NCBI GenBank assembly: GCA_009829735.1
Contig: CM020618.1
Span: 43,352,878 to 43,416,877, forward strand
From: Pyropia yezoensis
Taxonomy: Eukaryota; Rhodophyta; Bangiophyceae; Bangiales; Bangiaceae
Length of the DNA: 64,000 bases
Reading direction: 5' to 3'
The position numbers and the translations under genes were made by a program. Position 1 is the first letter of the stretch, and the number at the start of each line of letters is the position of its first letter. The notes under the pieces are model-generated. The model did not search any database, was not told where the DNA came from, and worked only from the letters and a program-made list of their open reading frames with translations. Shown in pieces: positions 1-10,089 of the stretch.

Positions 1-1929
1 CCGCAGTGCGTCGAGCGCAGGCGCGCCTAGCTTCTCCCCATACACATCCAACACCACGTGGGCGACTTCCACCATCAGGGCGCCAAATTCGGGTACCGAC
101 AGCTGGCGGCAGAGGAGGGCCACGAGGGGCGCCAGCTCAGCCTCAGACCGGTCGTTCAGGGCGTCGACCAGCTTGCCAAGGACGCTCAGCTGCTCGAGGA
201 CGCCCACCGCCGCCGAAACGGGACCACCGTCAAGGACCTCGTCCAGCGCCAGCCGCCAGTCAAACCGCCGCATGGCATTGTCCCACGGCTGCAGCCGAAG
301 GTAGGCGCGCCTGCGGCCAGTTGCAATGCGTGCGTCCGCGTCGGTGGCCGACGCGGCACTGCCCTTGGCATAAACGTTTCGGCCGCCACGGGCGGCCACC
401 GCCCGTCCCCGAGCCGAGGGGGCGGCCGCGCCGGCGCGGCCCCAGCCCTCAAAGGCAGTTTGCTTAAAGGGGGACTTGACCAGTCCCAAAAAGTTGGGAA
501 GACCAGTCAAGTCCCCCAGCGGCGCTTCGTCCTCCTCTGCCGACGCATCGTCCGAGTCAGACTCCATACCCGCTATTCCCGACGAGGGCTTTTGCCGCCG
601 TCCGGAGCGAGTGCCGCCAGCAGCCGCGCGCGCTGCCTTGACCGCTGTAGCTGCCGCAGCGCGTTCCTTGTGCCGCACCACAACAGTGCCGTCGACAAGG
701 CCAACGCCAACGCGGCCACCGTCGGCCGACGCCCCCACCGACAGGACCTGCGCCGAGTAGAAGTAGGTATGCATCACCTCCCACGTTGCGACGTTGTGTA
801 CCTTGACCGCAGCGTCGAGGCCACCCGTAAAGACACGCCCATCGGGCCGTACTGCAGCGCAGGTGACCGCCTTGGCATGGGAGCGAAGAGTCGCGGCAAC
901 GGCCCCACCGCCGAGGAGGTTCCACACCCGTGCCTCAGGGCCGCCGACAGACATGGCGAGCCCGCCGCCCGGCAGCAGGTGCACATCATCTACCTGCGCT
1001 CCGTGGTCGATATCAAAGATGGGCGCCCCGCGAGTACGGAGGTCATAGACGCGCAGATGGTGGTCGTACGAGCCTGCTGCCCAAAGGTGCGGGGACGATG
1101 GAGAAGGAGACTGGCACCGCACGTAGTCGGTAGCGTCGGAGAGGGTGGTAAGAAGCCGAGAGGTGGGCACATCCCACACCTTGACCGTCCCGTCGTCGCC
1201 GCCAGAAAGGACACGCAGGCCGTCGGTGGAGAAGCGGGACGAGTGCACAGCCCTATCGATGACGTGAGATGGCAAAAGGGGACGCAAGTATCAGCAAGAA
1301 ACAACAAGCGCAAGAAGCAGGCGACAGCGTCAGTGAAAAAGTCACTAGAAAACATACATGGCACGGAGCTCGGTGTCGAGGGGGTCAGGCAGAGACGAAA
1401 GACTATTAACACAATTGATATCGTTTTTCTCGTCATGGGCTAGTAGTCCCGTCAGAGTGAACTATACATACGCTCATCATTCCACCTCCCACACCAGAAA
1501 AACGTGCTCACGAGATAAGAAAGCATCAACGTACCCTTCGTGCCCCGAAAAGGTCCGCAAGATGGCTCGGCTGGCCAGGTCAAACACTTGAACGACCCCA
1601 TTGTCCCCCCCCGCCACTAGCAGCCGCCCATCCCCCTTGTAGGAGCCGCCGCGCGCAATGTCCTTGAACCGCGACAGCCGCCGCCGAACGGTGCTGGTGC
1701 GGGCGTGGAGTAGTGCCACGGCCGAGCCGGCGGTGACGGCCGCCTCGTGCGGCTCCGCGGGGGAAAACTCAATGCGCGACACGGGGCCGTCGTGGCGGCT
1801 CGACTCGACTCGCCGGAATGTGGACCACACGCCACTGCTGCTGCCGCCGCTACGGGCGAGGCCGCCCGCGTCTAGGGGGGGGGCGCGCACCCGGGTGCGG
1901 GGCGCAATGGGGATCACGGGCTGCGACAT
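1..1929 (-). CDS. UTP15: U3 snoRNP / small-subunit processome protein UTP15, C-terminal end missing at window edge
   Basis: WD40 protein of the nucleolar t-UTP subcomplex, which promotes rRNA transcription and early 18S processing. Exon 1 is 1929-1535, intron 1534-1253 (GT...AG, 282 bp, phase 2), exon 2 is 1252 to the edge. Joined, these give 549 residues, close to the usual 510-550, so little is missing. The N-terminus carries family-like stretches (SRIEFSP, FKDIARGGSYKGDGRLLVAG, VVQVFDLASRAILRTFSGHEG). WD repeats follow in exon 2 (GGDDGTVKVWDVP, AAGSYDHHLRVYDLR, SVGGPEARVWNL). The last ~100 residues (DWRLALDEVL, LVDALNDRSEAELAPLVALL) match the helical UTP15 C-terminal domain. The ATG at 1929 is the natural start. 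No disruption is visible. The family call is firm; the splice sites were read by eye. Confidence 0.88.
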
Positions 1930-2694
1930 GGTGGACGCAGACAGGCAGGGGGGGGGGGGGGGGGAAGTTCCAGAGACAAGATGTGGAGCGCTGCGAGTCG
2001 CGGGAGCGCCGCTGCTAGCCGCCGGTTGGACGGGGCCCAGTCACTGCACCTACATCCCGGGGAAAGGAGGACGGGCGTCGGGGGGCGCCGGATGGCTCGA
2101 CGACGGCGACGGCGGCGACACAAGTGGGATCCCACGCCGTGAACGTCGCATTTCACAGCGGCAGGCGTGGCGCCGCCGTCGTCTTTCAAGTAATCGAGCA
2201 CGCGGTGGGCGAGGAGCAAATCCAATGCGATACACGCTCGATCCAATCATACGCACCGGTTGTGGAACAGGAGAAGTATTTGAATGCTACAATGGGCTAC
2301 TCTGAATCCCATCGGCTCGGTATCTATAAGTACTGTACGGAGATCGACCGCCGCTTGCTTGACCACGCACAGCTGGCGGTTTCCAGTCGAGCAGCGTGTG
2401 TGATCCAAAATCCAGCCGCCTGGGCAGCAGCAGCAGCTGTCCTACCCTGGCAGCCCGACCAGGACTTCGCTCAAGGTCAACGAGAACGCACAGCGTGCCT
2501 CGGAACTGCTCCCCCTCGGTGCACAACCCAGTCGGTCCGCCGCGCTTCGAGTGTCACAGCCGCCGCCGCCGTCGCCGCCCCCGCCGCCTTCGCCGCCGCC
2601 GCCGCCGCCTCTGGTCCCTGGCACTCTGAGAGCAACAGAGCCCCCACTCCCCAGCACGCCCGTCCTTTTCTGAGCGTGTGGTCCCCTTGGGAAT
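1930..2694. promoter_or_regulatory. Divergent intergenic region between UTP15 and the membrane protein gene
   Basis: This 765-bp spacer lies between two divergent starts and should hold both promoters. A TATCTATAAG stretch near 2321-2330 is the only TATA-like motif noticed on the plus strand. A G run of about 15 lies near 1950-1963. Open frames crossing it are low-complexity and have no recognisable domain. Confidence 0.4.
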
Positions 2695-4482
2695 ATGGCG
2701 GACGACGGCAGCGGCCCCCCAGACTTGGTACTCCCTTTCGTCACCTTCTCTGGCTTTTTTGTGTCCATATTGGAAGCATCCGTCAACTCTGCTCCGTACA
2801 ACCGTATAATGACGCTCACGCCCCTTGTCGTAGTCTTCTACACTGTGGCTGTGTTCCTTTCTGTGTCCCTTACTGGCCTCATGGTGGCGGGACGGATTTC
2901 CAATACGGGCGACGAGTACGCGGCGCTCTTTACCCTCCTCACCGCCACCGCGTGGCCTGCCGCGCGGCAGCTGACGCGGTGCGTGACCACGTGGGCTGAC
3001 GATGAGCTCCACCGGGCGTCGGGGGTGGGCCGAGCCACCTGGGCGAGCTTTGTCGCTGCCAACGAGAACACAATGGTGGCGGCGGCGGCGGCCGCCGACG
3101 ACGACGAGCGGCGGCCGGCGACCCTACCGACGGCACCACTCCCCGTTTCTGCAGCTTGCGCGGTGCTGGCAGAGCAGCGGGAGTGGCTGAGCGAGCCCCC
3201 TTCGCACCCAGATTTGAGGGACCCCCCCCCCCCCGGCGCCGGTCGCGGCAGAATCGGAGCACGACGGCGGGACCACCCGTGGCACGTCCATCCGTGGTAC
3301 GACCGGCTCGTGGGGGACCCCGCGGGTTTCGTCTCCCCGTGGGCGCTCTTCTTCCGGTGGAGTACCGGGGACGTGCCTGCGCTGTGGCGCGCGTCTGTGG
3401 CAAGGACCAAAGGCGGGGGGCGCGGCGCGATTGCCGCTGGGGACAACACCGACGTTGACCGCGGTGGGGGCGGCGTCGCGGCGCGGGGCGGCGGCCACCT
3501 GGCGTGCGTTGGGCGGCTGGTGGCCGAGGGGCTCTTTCTCCTTTTCGCGTCGCTGCCGCTGGCGCTCATCTTTTGCCTGCGCAGGGCTGCGGCGGGCCGC
3601 GTGCGCCGGTCGTTCGCGGCGATAGGGGGCGTCCCCGACGGGGCGCTCCCCGGCTGTGCGCGCTACAGTGACCCCATCGCAGACGACCCCGCCGCGTCTG
3701 TGGCGGCGGTCGGCCCAGAGTATTGGGCGCTGGCGTCGGGGGTGGACGAGGCGGGGGCGGGGTGGCTGCTGGTGCGGATCGTTGCCGCGGCGGCAGGGGC
3801 GAGGGAGGCCCCCTCTGAGGCCGAGGCGTACGCTGCCGTCGCTGCGGTCGTCGGGCCAGACGCATGGAGGGCCGGCCGCGGCCACGGCGGCGACCGCGGC
3901 AGGCGGGAGGGGACTGAGGGGGGGGGCTCGGCGCTCGTAGACACTCCCCCCGTCGCCGCCGCCACCGCCAAGGCGGCGGCCATGGACACAGAGGCCGGGG
4001 TGACGCCAGGAGAGCCGTACACGCCCAGTTGCCGGGAGCTGCTGCTGACGTTCGCGTTTGCCGCCCACTGGGCGGCCTCGCACGGCCTCTTTTCCGCTGT
4101 CGGTACCAGCGCGTCGCCGCCGCCGCCGCCTCCGCCGTCGTTATCGCCGCCACCGCCGCCGTCCGCTTCTCCCGCGCTGGCCGCCGCCGCGGTGGCCGCG
4201 CCCCCCAACGGCGGGGGGACGGCATGGCCCGCCACGTGGGCGGCAGCGGCGCCCCCGCCGATGACGCCCCGGCTGTCGCTGCCCCCCCCCGCCGACGCGG
4301 TGGCGGTGGGCGACGGGCGGCCGGCGGCCAACATCTGGGTGGCCCTCGCGGCGGGGCGGTGCGACGTGGGGAGGGCGCAGTACGCGGCGCAGGCGAGGCT
4401 CCTCCGCGCGCTGGCGGCGGCGGGCGTCGGGGGGGGGGGGGCGGGGGGGGGGGGGGGGGGGGCACCGCTTGACGGCAGGTAG
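2695..4482 (+). CDS. Unrecognised multi-pass membrane protein with low-complexity C-terminus
   Basis: Single open frame of 595 residues from an ATG at 2695. I do not recognise the family. Three hydrophobic segments are visible: about residues 10-30 (LVLPFVTFSGFFVSILEASV), 40-62 (LTPLVVVFYTVAVFLSVSLT) and 278-298 (LFLLFASLPLALIFCLRR). Between them is a soluble, Trp- and Ala-rich stretch. The second half has proline runs around residue 480 and a poly-Gly tail encoded by a G tract at 4432-4462. That tract makes the exact C-terminus sensitive to length errors or slippage. Codon third positions are strongly G/C like neighbouring genes, and the first 400 residues look protein-like, so it is probably real. 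A transporter role is possible but unsupported. Confidence 0.5.
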   Translation: MADDGSGPPDLVLPFVTFSGFFVSILEASVNSAPYNRIMTLTPLVVVFYTVAVFLSVSLTGLMVAGRISNTGDEYAALFTLLTATAWPAARQLTRCVTTWADDELHRASGVGRATWASFVAANENTMVAAAAAADDDERRPATLPTAPLPVSAACAVLAEQREWLSEPPSHPDLRDPPPPGAGRGRIGARRRDHPWHVHPWYDRLVGDPAGFVSPWALFFRWSTGDVPALWRASVARTKGGGRGAIAAGDNTDVDRGGGGVAARGGGHLACVGRLVAEGLFLLFASLPLALIFCLRRAAAGRVRRSFAAIGGVPDGALPGCARYSDPIADDPAASVAAVGPEYWALASGVDEAGAGWLLVRIVAAAAGAREAPSEAEAYAAVAAVVGPDAWRAGRGHGGDRGRREGTEGGGSALVDTPPVAAATAKAAAMDTEAGVTPGEPYTPSCRELLLTFAFAAHWAASHGLFSAVGTSASPPPPPPPSLSPPPPPSASPALAAAAVAAPPNGGGTAWPATWAAAAPPPMTPRLSLPPPADAVAVGDGRPAANIWVALAAGRCDVGRAQYAAQARLLRALAAAGVGGGGAGGGGGGAPLDGR

Positions 4483-5286
4483 ACCGCGTGGTGGGCAAGG
4501 AGGGGGTGGGGGCGGGGGGGGCGGGGGGGTGGACCCGCAGTAGTCGCCCCGTCGTTGCGCGTCGCCGCTCGTGGGTGGATCCATCCTTGCACAACTACAT
4601 ATGTATGCCGTCTGAACGTGGAGAGGGCGGATGGGCCGATTCGAACTCGCAGCCAGCCACACTTCTGCCTTGACTAGCGTCTCTTTTGTTTGCTGCTGCC
4701 GCCACTGCCCAGCGCCGCGACACCAAAGGGGTGGGGGTGGGGTGGGGTGGCCGCCGCAGCAGCCGCCGCCGCGTGGCGCCCGGCCGCGGGCGGGCGCGGA
4801 CCCCGACGCACCGCGGCGTGGGAAGGGGGGGCGCGCCTTTGGTGGAGCGCGTGTGAGGCGGCCGAGCGTCTCTTGAAAGGGGAGGGCGGGGCGACCGTCG
4901 CCGACCCGTTTCATTTGCACATGCTATGTACAGTACCTACTGTATTCTATGTACAGTACAGTATACTGTTCAGTACATACGTACAGGGGGAGGGGGTGGG
5001 GGGGGGGGAGGGTGTGCCAAGTCCGCGGGGAGGGGGTGGGAAGGGGGGAGGGTGTGCCACGTCCGTGGCCGCCGGCGCGGTGGCTTCCACCACCCGGCAA
5101 GGCGGAGCTCTCCAACGGCCGCGCCCCACCAGACCCCCTCGGCGCCGCCGCTGCTGGCGGTGGCAGCGGCGGCCGCCGTCGACCCACCGCCGCCGCCGCC
5201 GCGACGGGGCCAGAAGGCAAACCGCCAGGGGGGGCTGATGGACCGCGGCTGCGGCAGTGTGGCAATCGCGGCCACGACTGCGCCAC
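4483..5286. other. Intergenic, GC-rich, with a palindromic TGTACAGTAC cluster
   Basis: No gene is supported here. The stretch holds several G runs, a GC-rich module at about 4740-4920 related to one at 19030-19200, and the palindrome cluster listed separately. The last five bases (5282-5286, GCCAC) are the left target duplication of the copia element. Confidence 0.5.
4924..4985. repeat. Cluster of short palindromes built on GTACAGTAC / GTATACTG
   Basis: About 60 bases made almost entirely of overlapping self-complementary words (TGTACAGTAC, CAGTATACTG, ATGTAC, CGTACA). It could fold into several alternative hairpins. A shorter version (GTGTACAGTACTGTACAC) occurs near 19290-19307, after a similar GC-rich module. 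Confidence 0.6.
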
Positions 5287-5671
5287 TGGGAGTTTTCCGC
5301 CTTGGCTGGGGTGCGCATCCTCGCGCTCAGCCGATTTGGTGCCAGGGGGGCCACTTTACGTTGGGGACCAATTCGCATGTTGTTTATCTGTACTGTCGTT
5401 AGATTGGATGGCTGGGCGTGTAGGTGGCTTGTTTGCGCGGCCGCACCCGTGTGGAGGGTGCTGGTGGCGGTATGTTTTGGCCAGTGTTGACCCGGACCCG
5501 CGTGAGGTGGGCACGCATATAAGGGCGGGCCGAGCGCCGGTGCGACGGCGGCGGCCGACGGCGGCAGACTTGAAACCACGCCGACGCTCCCCTGTTGGGA
5601 GCCTCGGCGCGTGGTGTTCGGTCGTTGGGGAATACACTGCTTGTTTTCTCATCATCTCGCCGACATTCACA
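5287..5671 (+). repeat. 5' LTR of the copia element
   Basis: 385 bp, TGGGAG...ATTCACA. By eye it differs from the 3' LTR at only about six positions plus one base of length. A CATATAAGG box lies inside, with a GC-rich stretch after it, consistent with U3 promoter and R/U5 organisation. Confidence 0.92.
5515..5524 (+). promoter_or_regulatory. TATA-like box in the 5' LTR
   Basis: GCATATAAGG, identical in the 3' LTR (about 16148-16157). Its place roughly 230 bp into a 385-bp LTR fits the core promoter that starts the genomic transcript. Inferred from sequence only. Confidence 0.5.
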
Positions 5672-6651
5672 ATCTCGATTTATCCTTTGGCGAGGACGAT
5701 GCGCACGACGACGGCGGCGTGGACTTGCGGCGCGGGCGGCGGTGTAGGCGATCCGCGCGGAGAGCAGCGTGTGCGCGCGCTGACGACGGCGGCGCAGGCG
5801 TGCGCGGGGAGCGCGGGCAGCGGACGTGCGCTTTGCGCGTCACCGCGGGCGCGGATGTAGGTGACGGCGCGAGGCTCGTGTGCGTGGCGGGGGTGTTGGG
5901 GTAGTACGTTACGTAACGCGGGAGATCGAAGCCCCCGGGCGAGCGTCCTCGTCCCGACGCTCTCCCACGCACGCGATAGCTATTGCCCTCTCACGCGGCG
6001 GACGGTGGGGTGTGTATTGACCTGCGTGCTTGTTTGTCTGGCAGAGCTAACCTTGACCTGCTACGCAACTTGGGGCTCACGCCTGTCTAGGTTGGCGGGT
6101 CTCGGTCATATCCCTGGCCTTGGGGGTTTGATGCTACGACGCCACGGGGTGCTTTCAACTTCCGATCCCGAGTCTTACTGCTCAGCGGGTGGATGGCCGA
6201 TAGGTCTGCGGTTGAGACCCCCCAGGACACTCGGGTGCGTAGTGATAGCCCCCCACTTTTCGTTTGTGTGTTAGGTGCTCGCCAAGCCATAACGCACCCC
6301 AAGGCTGAAGCAGCTCAAGGACGACACGCTGTGTCAGCGTAGGGGCAGTTCTACCATCAAGCCCGCCGTCGGCCAGGTTTTTGAATTGTACGGGAGGCTG
6401 CCCAAGTTAAGCGCGGACACAGTGAGAGGTTTTTGTAGCATCCCTGGCCCCGACTTGGCGCCGACCCGGGACTACAACCAGAGGGCACCAGGTGCCAGAA
6501 CACGCCCGCCGTGTGGTGATGGTTGGCGGCCGTGGCCCGTGCCCGGCACTGGGATGCGGTGGACTACGCTATCCGCACGTGAGAGAGGGATTGCTGATGG
6601 GTTTTTGCATACTTGTGAGGGACTTGATTTGAGAGAATTTGAGTGTGAGAT
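5672..6651 (+). other. Copia 5' leader, first part
   Basis: Non-coding stretch between the 5' LTR and the pogo insertion. The leader continues after the insertion at 10090-10924. Together the two parts give an unusually long leader of about 1.8 kb for a copia element. Only short open frames without recognisable domains are seen. Confidence 0.6.
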
Positions 6652-6653
6652 TA

Positions 6654-6672
6654 CAGTGCGACCCCTCACTTG
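6654..6672 (+). repeat. Left terminal inverted repeat of the pogo element
   Basis: CAGTGCGACCCCTCACTTG, preceded by TA at 6652-6653. Exact inverse of 10069-10087. Confidence 0.95.
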
Positions 6673-6899
6673 CCCTGGGGTAGACCAAGGAGGTGGCCCT
6701 CCTGAAAGTGTCCGGGGCCATATTGCTAAACGAATCTTGGCACTCATAAATAGGTGGGAGGAGACAGTCTGGCGGTGTTCTGCGGACAGTCTGGCCTAAC
6801 CACGACGAAACACTTGACAGTAACTATGTATTCGTCACACAACCATGGATGCTGGACGCAACCAACTGCAGCCGTGGAGAGGCCAGCTACATCTGCCGA

Positions 6900-7800
6900 C
6901 CTACACTGGACAGGGTGCCGACTCGGTTCGGTCACCCATCATTGTCCTCGCCCGGGGTCATGCGCTGGACGTTGCGAAAGACACCCGCCTCCATCATCAA
7001 TCTGAAGCACCGCGGCGGGTGCCATCGGCTGGCACGCCACTGAACCCCGCCCGCCCTCACCTCTCCCCCCCCATCCCCCCCCCCCCCACCTGACCCCCTC
7101 CCCCCCCCTGCCCACACCCATCCCCCTCTGCCACACAACCCCCCCAATCCCACCCACGCCAACCCGACCCACCCCGTCCAACGAGCCCCCCGCCACCCCC
7201 CTTCCTGGCCATCCCCCTCGACTCGCCTTGCGCGGGACCCGACCAAATTCGGTCATCCATCATCGTCATCACTGGGCGCGATTGGTCGGACCTTGCCGGT
7301 CGCCGCCCGCGATTCCGTCCCCGCGAGCCACCCACGCAGTCAAGGCGGCCCGGCGGATGCCATCAGGCAGCCTGCCTCCGACCTCTGGCTCGCCCCTGCG
7401 CCGTGCTCCACCCATGCACCCCCCCCCCCCCCCCCCCCCCCCCCCGCTCATCGACCACCCCCTCATCCCCACGCGGGGAAGTGAGCGGGGGAACGGTCCT
7501 GCCCGTCATCCCCCCCCGCCTCTCCCCCCCTCCCCTTCAGGTGGGACCCGCGCGTAGTGCTCGCGGTTCCGTCCCCGCGCGGCCACCCAATCAGGCGTGG
7601 TGCCTCTGCCGATGACGCTGGACGCCAAGCGCCTCACCGCTGTTTTCCATACCCCCCCCCCTTGCCTTGCCCCACTCGTCGAACAGCACGGAGGCGGGCC
7701 CCGACCAAGTTTGGTCATCCATCATTGGCCGGTGGGGTCCGTCCGCCACGCCACGCTCTCCCGATTCCATCCTCTCTTCGTAATCCACCACGGCGGGTGA
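6900..7800. repeat. Degenerate internal repeats in the pogo left arm
   Basis: Three diverged copies of a unit centred on TTCGGTCATCCATCAT occur at about 6923, 7244 and 7707, and TCCGTCCCCGCG occurs at about 7315 and 7567. They are separated by C-rich tracts, including a run of about 26 C near 7419-7444. No coding potential is seen. They may be remnants of tandem duplication or transposase-binding arrays. Confidence 0.55.
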
Positions 7801-8007
7801 GCCGCCGAGAGCCGCCGCAGCGGATGCCGCCGGGCGCCCCGCCCCCCTGTTCCCCACGTCCCAACCTCCTCCCATACCACATTAAGAAACAAATGGCTTG
7901 CTGTCTGTGGCCAATATGCTATTTTTTTTTCTCGCCAGCCAGATCAAAGACAGGGCATCCGAGAGTTGGGGATGCGGCGACGGCGTGATAGTCCGTCTGG
8001 CCAGTGT

Positions 8008-9750
8008 TCAGTTTATTTCTGTGTCCACAACAGTCAAAATGGAGTCTGCGCTATCTTCATCCCCAAGCCATATCTCAATGACGGACAGCGCGCGAGGATG
8101 GCTGCCAGGCATGAAGCCCTCTTGCGCGCTGTTTGCGCCCTCGCCAGTACACTGACCACCGACCGGGCCCAGGCTCCTTGCGCTGCGCAGCAATGCAACA
8201 ATGGCCTGCGCATGGTCCGTCGGGGGGGGCTCCCGGGCCGCCGCTACCGCTTGGTCCAGCCTCAGCTGGATAAGCCGCGAGACATCAGGGGGGGTGCAGT
8301 TGGCGCGTAGCCAGCAGCGCATGATGGCAGTGGCTGACAGGCCGTCAAAAGCCTCCTTAACGAGCCGTATCGCGTCCAGCACATGCGGCGCTCGCCCATC
8401 CCTCACTCCAAGAGACCCGGGCCTCGCCCGAGCATCCCTCCTCCGCCGGGCGTCCCGCTCGGCCGGGGTCTCCTCAAATTGGCGGTCAAATGCGGCCAGC
8501 ATGTCGCGCATCATGCCGCGCTTGTACGTTGACTTAACCGCGTTGATAGCCTCTTGGTCCGCCGGTTGAAAACGTGCCGTGGTATTGGGTGGCAGCCACT
8601 CAATGTCCATCCGGTCACTCGTCTTCGACGAGTCGTGGCCAGAGGCGTTGTCCATGACCAAAAAGCCGCGCTGCGCCGTGAAGGCGGCCCAATCAGCGCT
8701 GAGGTCGGCCAGCCACTTGGAGTACACCGTGGAGTCCATCCACGCATTCTTTTGGCTGTAATACTTGAGAGGAACATGGTGCACGCCACGGAAGCAAACA
8801 GGCTCGGCCGCCTTCCCAATAACAGAAATAGACTTAAATGTGCCGGTTGCGTTGACGCAAACGATGAGGGTGATGCGCGCTTTCGCCGTCTGCATGGCAG
8901 TTCCACGCGTCTCTCGGGCATCGCAGCCTAATACGTAGGAGCGCGTTGGCGCCAGTTGATAGAACAGCGCCGCCTCGTCCATATTGAGGATACAATCTCG
9001 GTCAAGCCCAACCATTTTCGCCCGCAGTTCCGCCATTCTTGCTTCTCCTTCCACAGTGTCCACACCGCCACCGGAGCCATGGAGATGGATGTTCCGAACT
9101 CCGTGGCGCCTCGCCCAGCGGTCGACAAACCCGTTCGATGCTGCAAAGTCCTTCCCAGGGTAGTGGCGCTGCGCCAACTCGCGGGTCTTGACGGATAAGG
9201 CCAGCCGAGAGAGTGGCATTGTCTTGCGCCCCATGGTCCGAATGCGATAAAACCAATCAAAAAGGAGGGAGTTTACGAGTGGAAAGCGGCATGGCTGCAC
9301 GCACCGCGCAAAAGAGGGAGCTCCAGCAGCAGCGGCGGCCCACACTTCTTGCCGCCTCGCAGACACGCTATGGACGGTTCTCTTCGAGATGCCGTACCTC
9401 TGCGCCAGCACGTCACGCGGGACCTTGTCGTCGACTTGCGTGATGAGAAGTTGCTTCTGCTGGATAGTCAGGCTTGCCCTCCTCGGTCTCTCGCCGCGTG
9501 AAGCGCCAGCTGCTGCAACCTCAGGCGCCCCGGGAGCTTGGGGTGCGGGAAGAGCCGAAAGGGGTGGGCTTTCTTGCGCTGCTTGGCGAACAGCATCGAG
9601 CGCGGCGCCAGCCGCCGCATTGGCGGCCTCCACCGTCCCAGGACACGCCGAGAGCAAAGCCGACGCCTGCGGGATCAGGGCGGCGGCGGTCAAAAGAGCA
9701 GCAATAAGGGATGGCGGGGGGGACGAGTCTTCTTGATTGCGGTCGGCCAT
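8008..9750 (-). CDS. Pogo/Tigger-like transposase (CENP-B type HTH + DDD endonuclease)
   Basis: Intact 580-residue frame from the ATG at 9750; the frame is open a little further upstream but without another ATG. After an Ala/Pro-rich leader, a CENP-B/pogo-type helix-turn-helix is visible at about residues 105-140 (LAQRYGISKRTVHSVSARR). A Tc5/CENP-B-like second DNA-binding domain follows (RLALSVKTRELAQRHYPGKD, then FVDRWARRHGVR). The catalytic core has NMDEAALFY (first Asp), FLVMDNASGHDS (second Asp) and RFQPADQEAINAVKSTYKR (third Asp). Thirty residues separate the last two, the DD30D spacing of pogo/Tigger enzymes. The C-terminal ~200 residues are less conserved. No stop, frameshift or missing catalytic residue is seen, so it could be active. 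Confidence 0.9.
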   Translation of the reverse strand: MADRNQEDSSPPPSLIAALLTAAALIPQASALLSACPGTVEAANAAAGAALDAVRQAAQESPPLSALPAPQAPGAPEVAAAGASRGERPRRASLTIQQKQLLITQVDDKVPRDVLAQRYGISKRTVHSVSARRQEVWAAAAAGAPSFARCVQPCRFPLVNSLLFDWFYRIRTMGRKTMPLSRLALSVKTRELAQRHYPGKDFAASNGFVDRWARRHGVRNIHLHGSGGGVDTVEGEARMAELRAKMVGLDRDCILNMDEAALFYQLAPTRSYVLGCDARETRGTAMQTAKARITLIVCVNATGTFKSISVIGKAAEPVCFRGVHHVPLKYYSQKNAWMDSTVYSKWLADLSADWAAFTAQRGFLVMDNASGHDSSKTSDRMDIEWLPPNTTARFQPADQEAINAVKSTYKRGMMRDMLAAFDRQFEETPAERDARRRRDARARPGSLGVRDGRAPHVLDAIRLVKEAFDGLSATAIMRCWLRANCTPPDVSRLIQLRLDQAVAAAREPPPTDHAQAIVALLRSARSLGPVGGQCTGEGANSAQEGFMPGSHPRALSVIEIWLGDEDSADSILTVVDTEIN

Positions 9751-10035
9751 GTCAATCAAACAAACAACGGAGAGCGTCAGGGGTGCGGGGAGAGATGAGG
9801 AGCGGCCGCAGTCTGCATGGCGGTCGGCCAGTAGCTGGTCGCGTGCTCCGTCGGGGGCGGGCGAGTGACGGCGAGTGACAGCGAGCGACGACCAATGGTT
9901 ACCAACAATATATCGTCAATTACAAATACCGGCAGATTAAGTGACATTGCATTTTTTCCCTGTGGTCTTCAAAGAGGGTAAATATGTGTCGAATTCTCTC
10001 TTCTGTGGAGGGCCACTTGATGCGTACCCCCCCCT

Positions 10036-10059
10036 CAGTTGTGCCGATCGGCACAACTG
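10036..10059. repeat. Perfect 24-bp palindrome beside the pogo right end
   Basis: CAGTTGTGCCGA followed directly by its exact reverse complement, 9 bases inside the right terminal repeat. The left end has no counterpart. It begins with CAGT like the terminal repeat, so it may be a binding site or hairpin. Confidence 0.85.
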
Positions 10060-10068
10060 CGGGGCGGC

Positions 10069-10087
10069 CAAGTGAGGGGTCGCACTG
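10069..10087 (-). repeat. Right terminal inverted repeat of the pogo element
   Basis: Exact inverse of 6654-6672, followed by TA at 10088-10089. Confidence 0.95.
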
Positions 10088-10089
10088 TA

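Larger units (their letters stand above)
6654..10087 (-). mobile_element. Pogo/Tigger-type (Tc1/mariner superfamily) DNA transposon, apparently intact
   Basis: A 3,434-bp insertion with perfect 19-bp terminal inverted repeats (CAGTGCGACCCCTCACTTG), flanked by a TA on each side (6652-6653 and 10088-10089), the hallmark target duplication of Tc1/mariner. The CAGT terminus is typical of pogo elements. It carries one uninterrupted transposase on the minus strand and a long non-coding arm (6673-8007) with degenerate internal repeats and C tracts. It lies inside the copia leader and so is younger than that insertion. Subterminal motifs GTGGCCCTCC recur near both ends, possible transposase binding sites. 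Confidence 0.92.

Noticed and set aside
4625-4660. tRNA T-arm-like GAGTTCGAATC on the minus strand
   Set aside because: The flanking bases do not form a T stem, and no D arm, anticodon stem or acceptor pairing was found.
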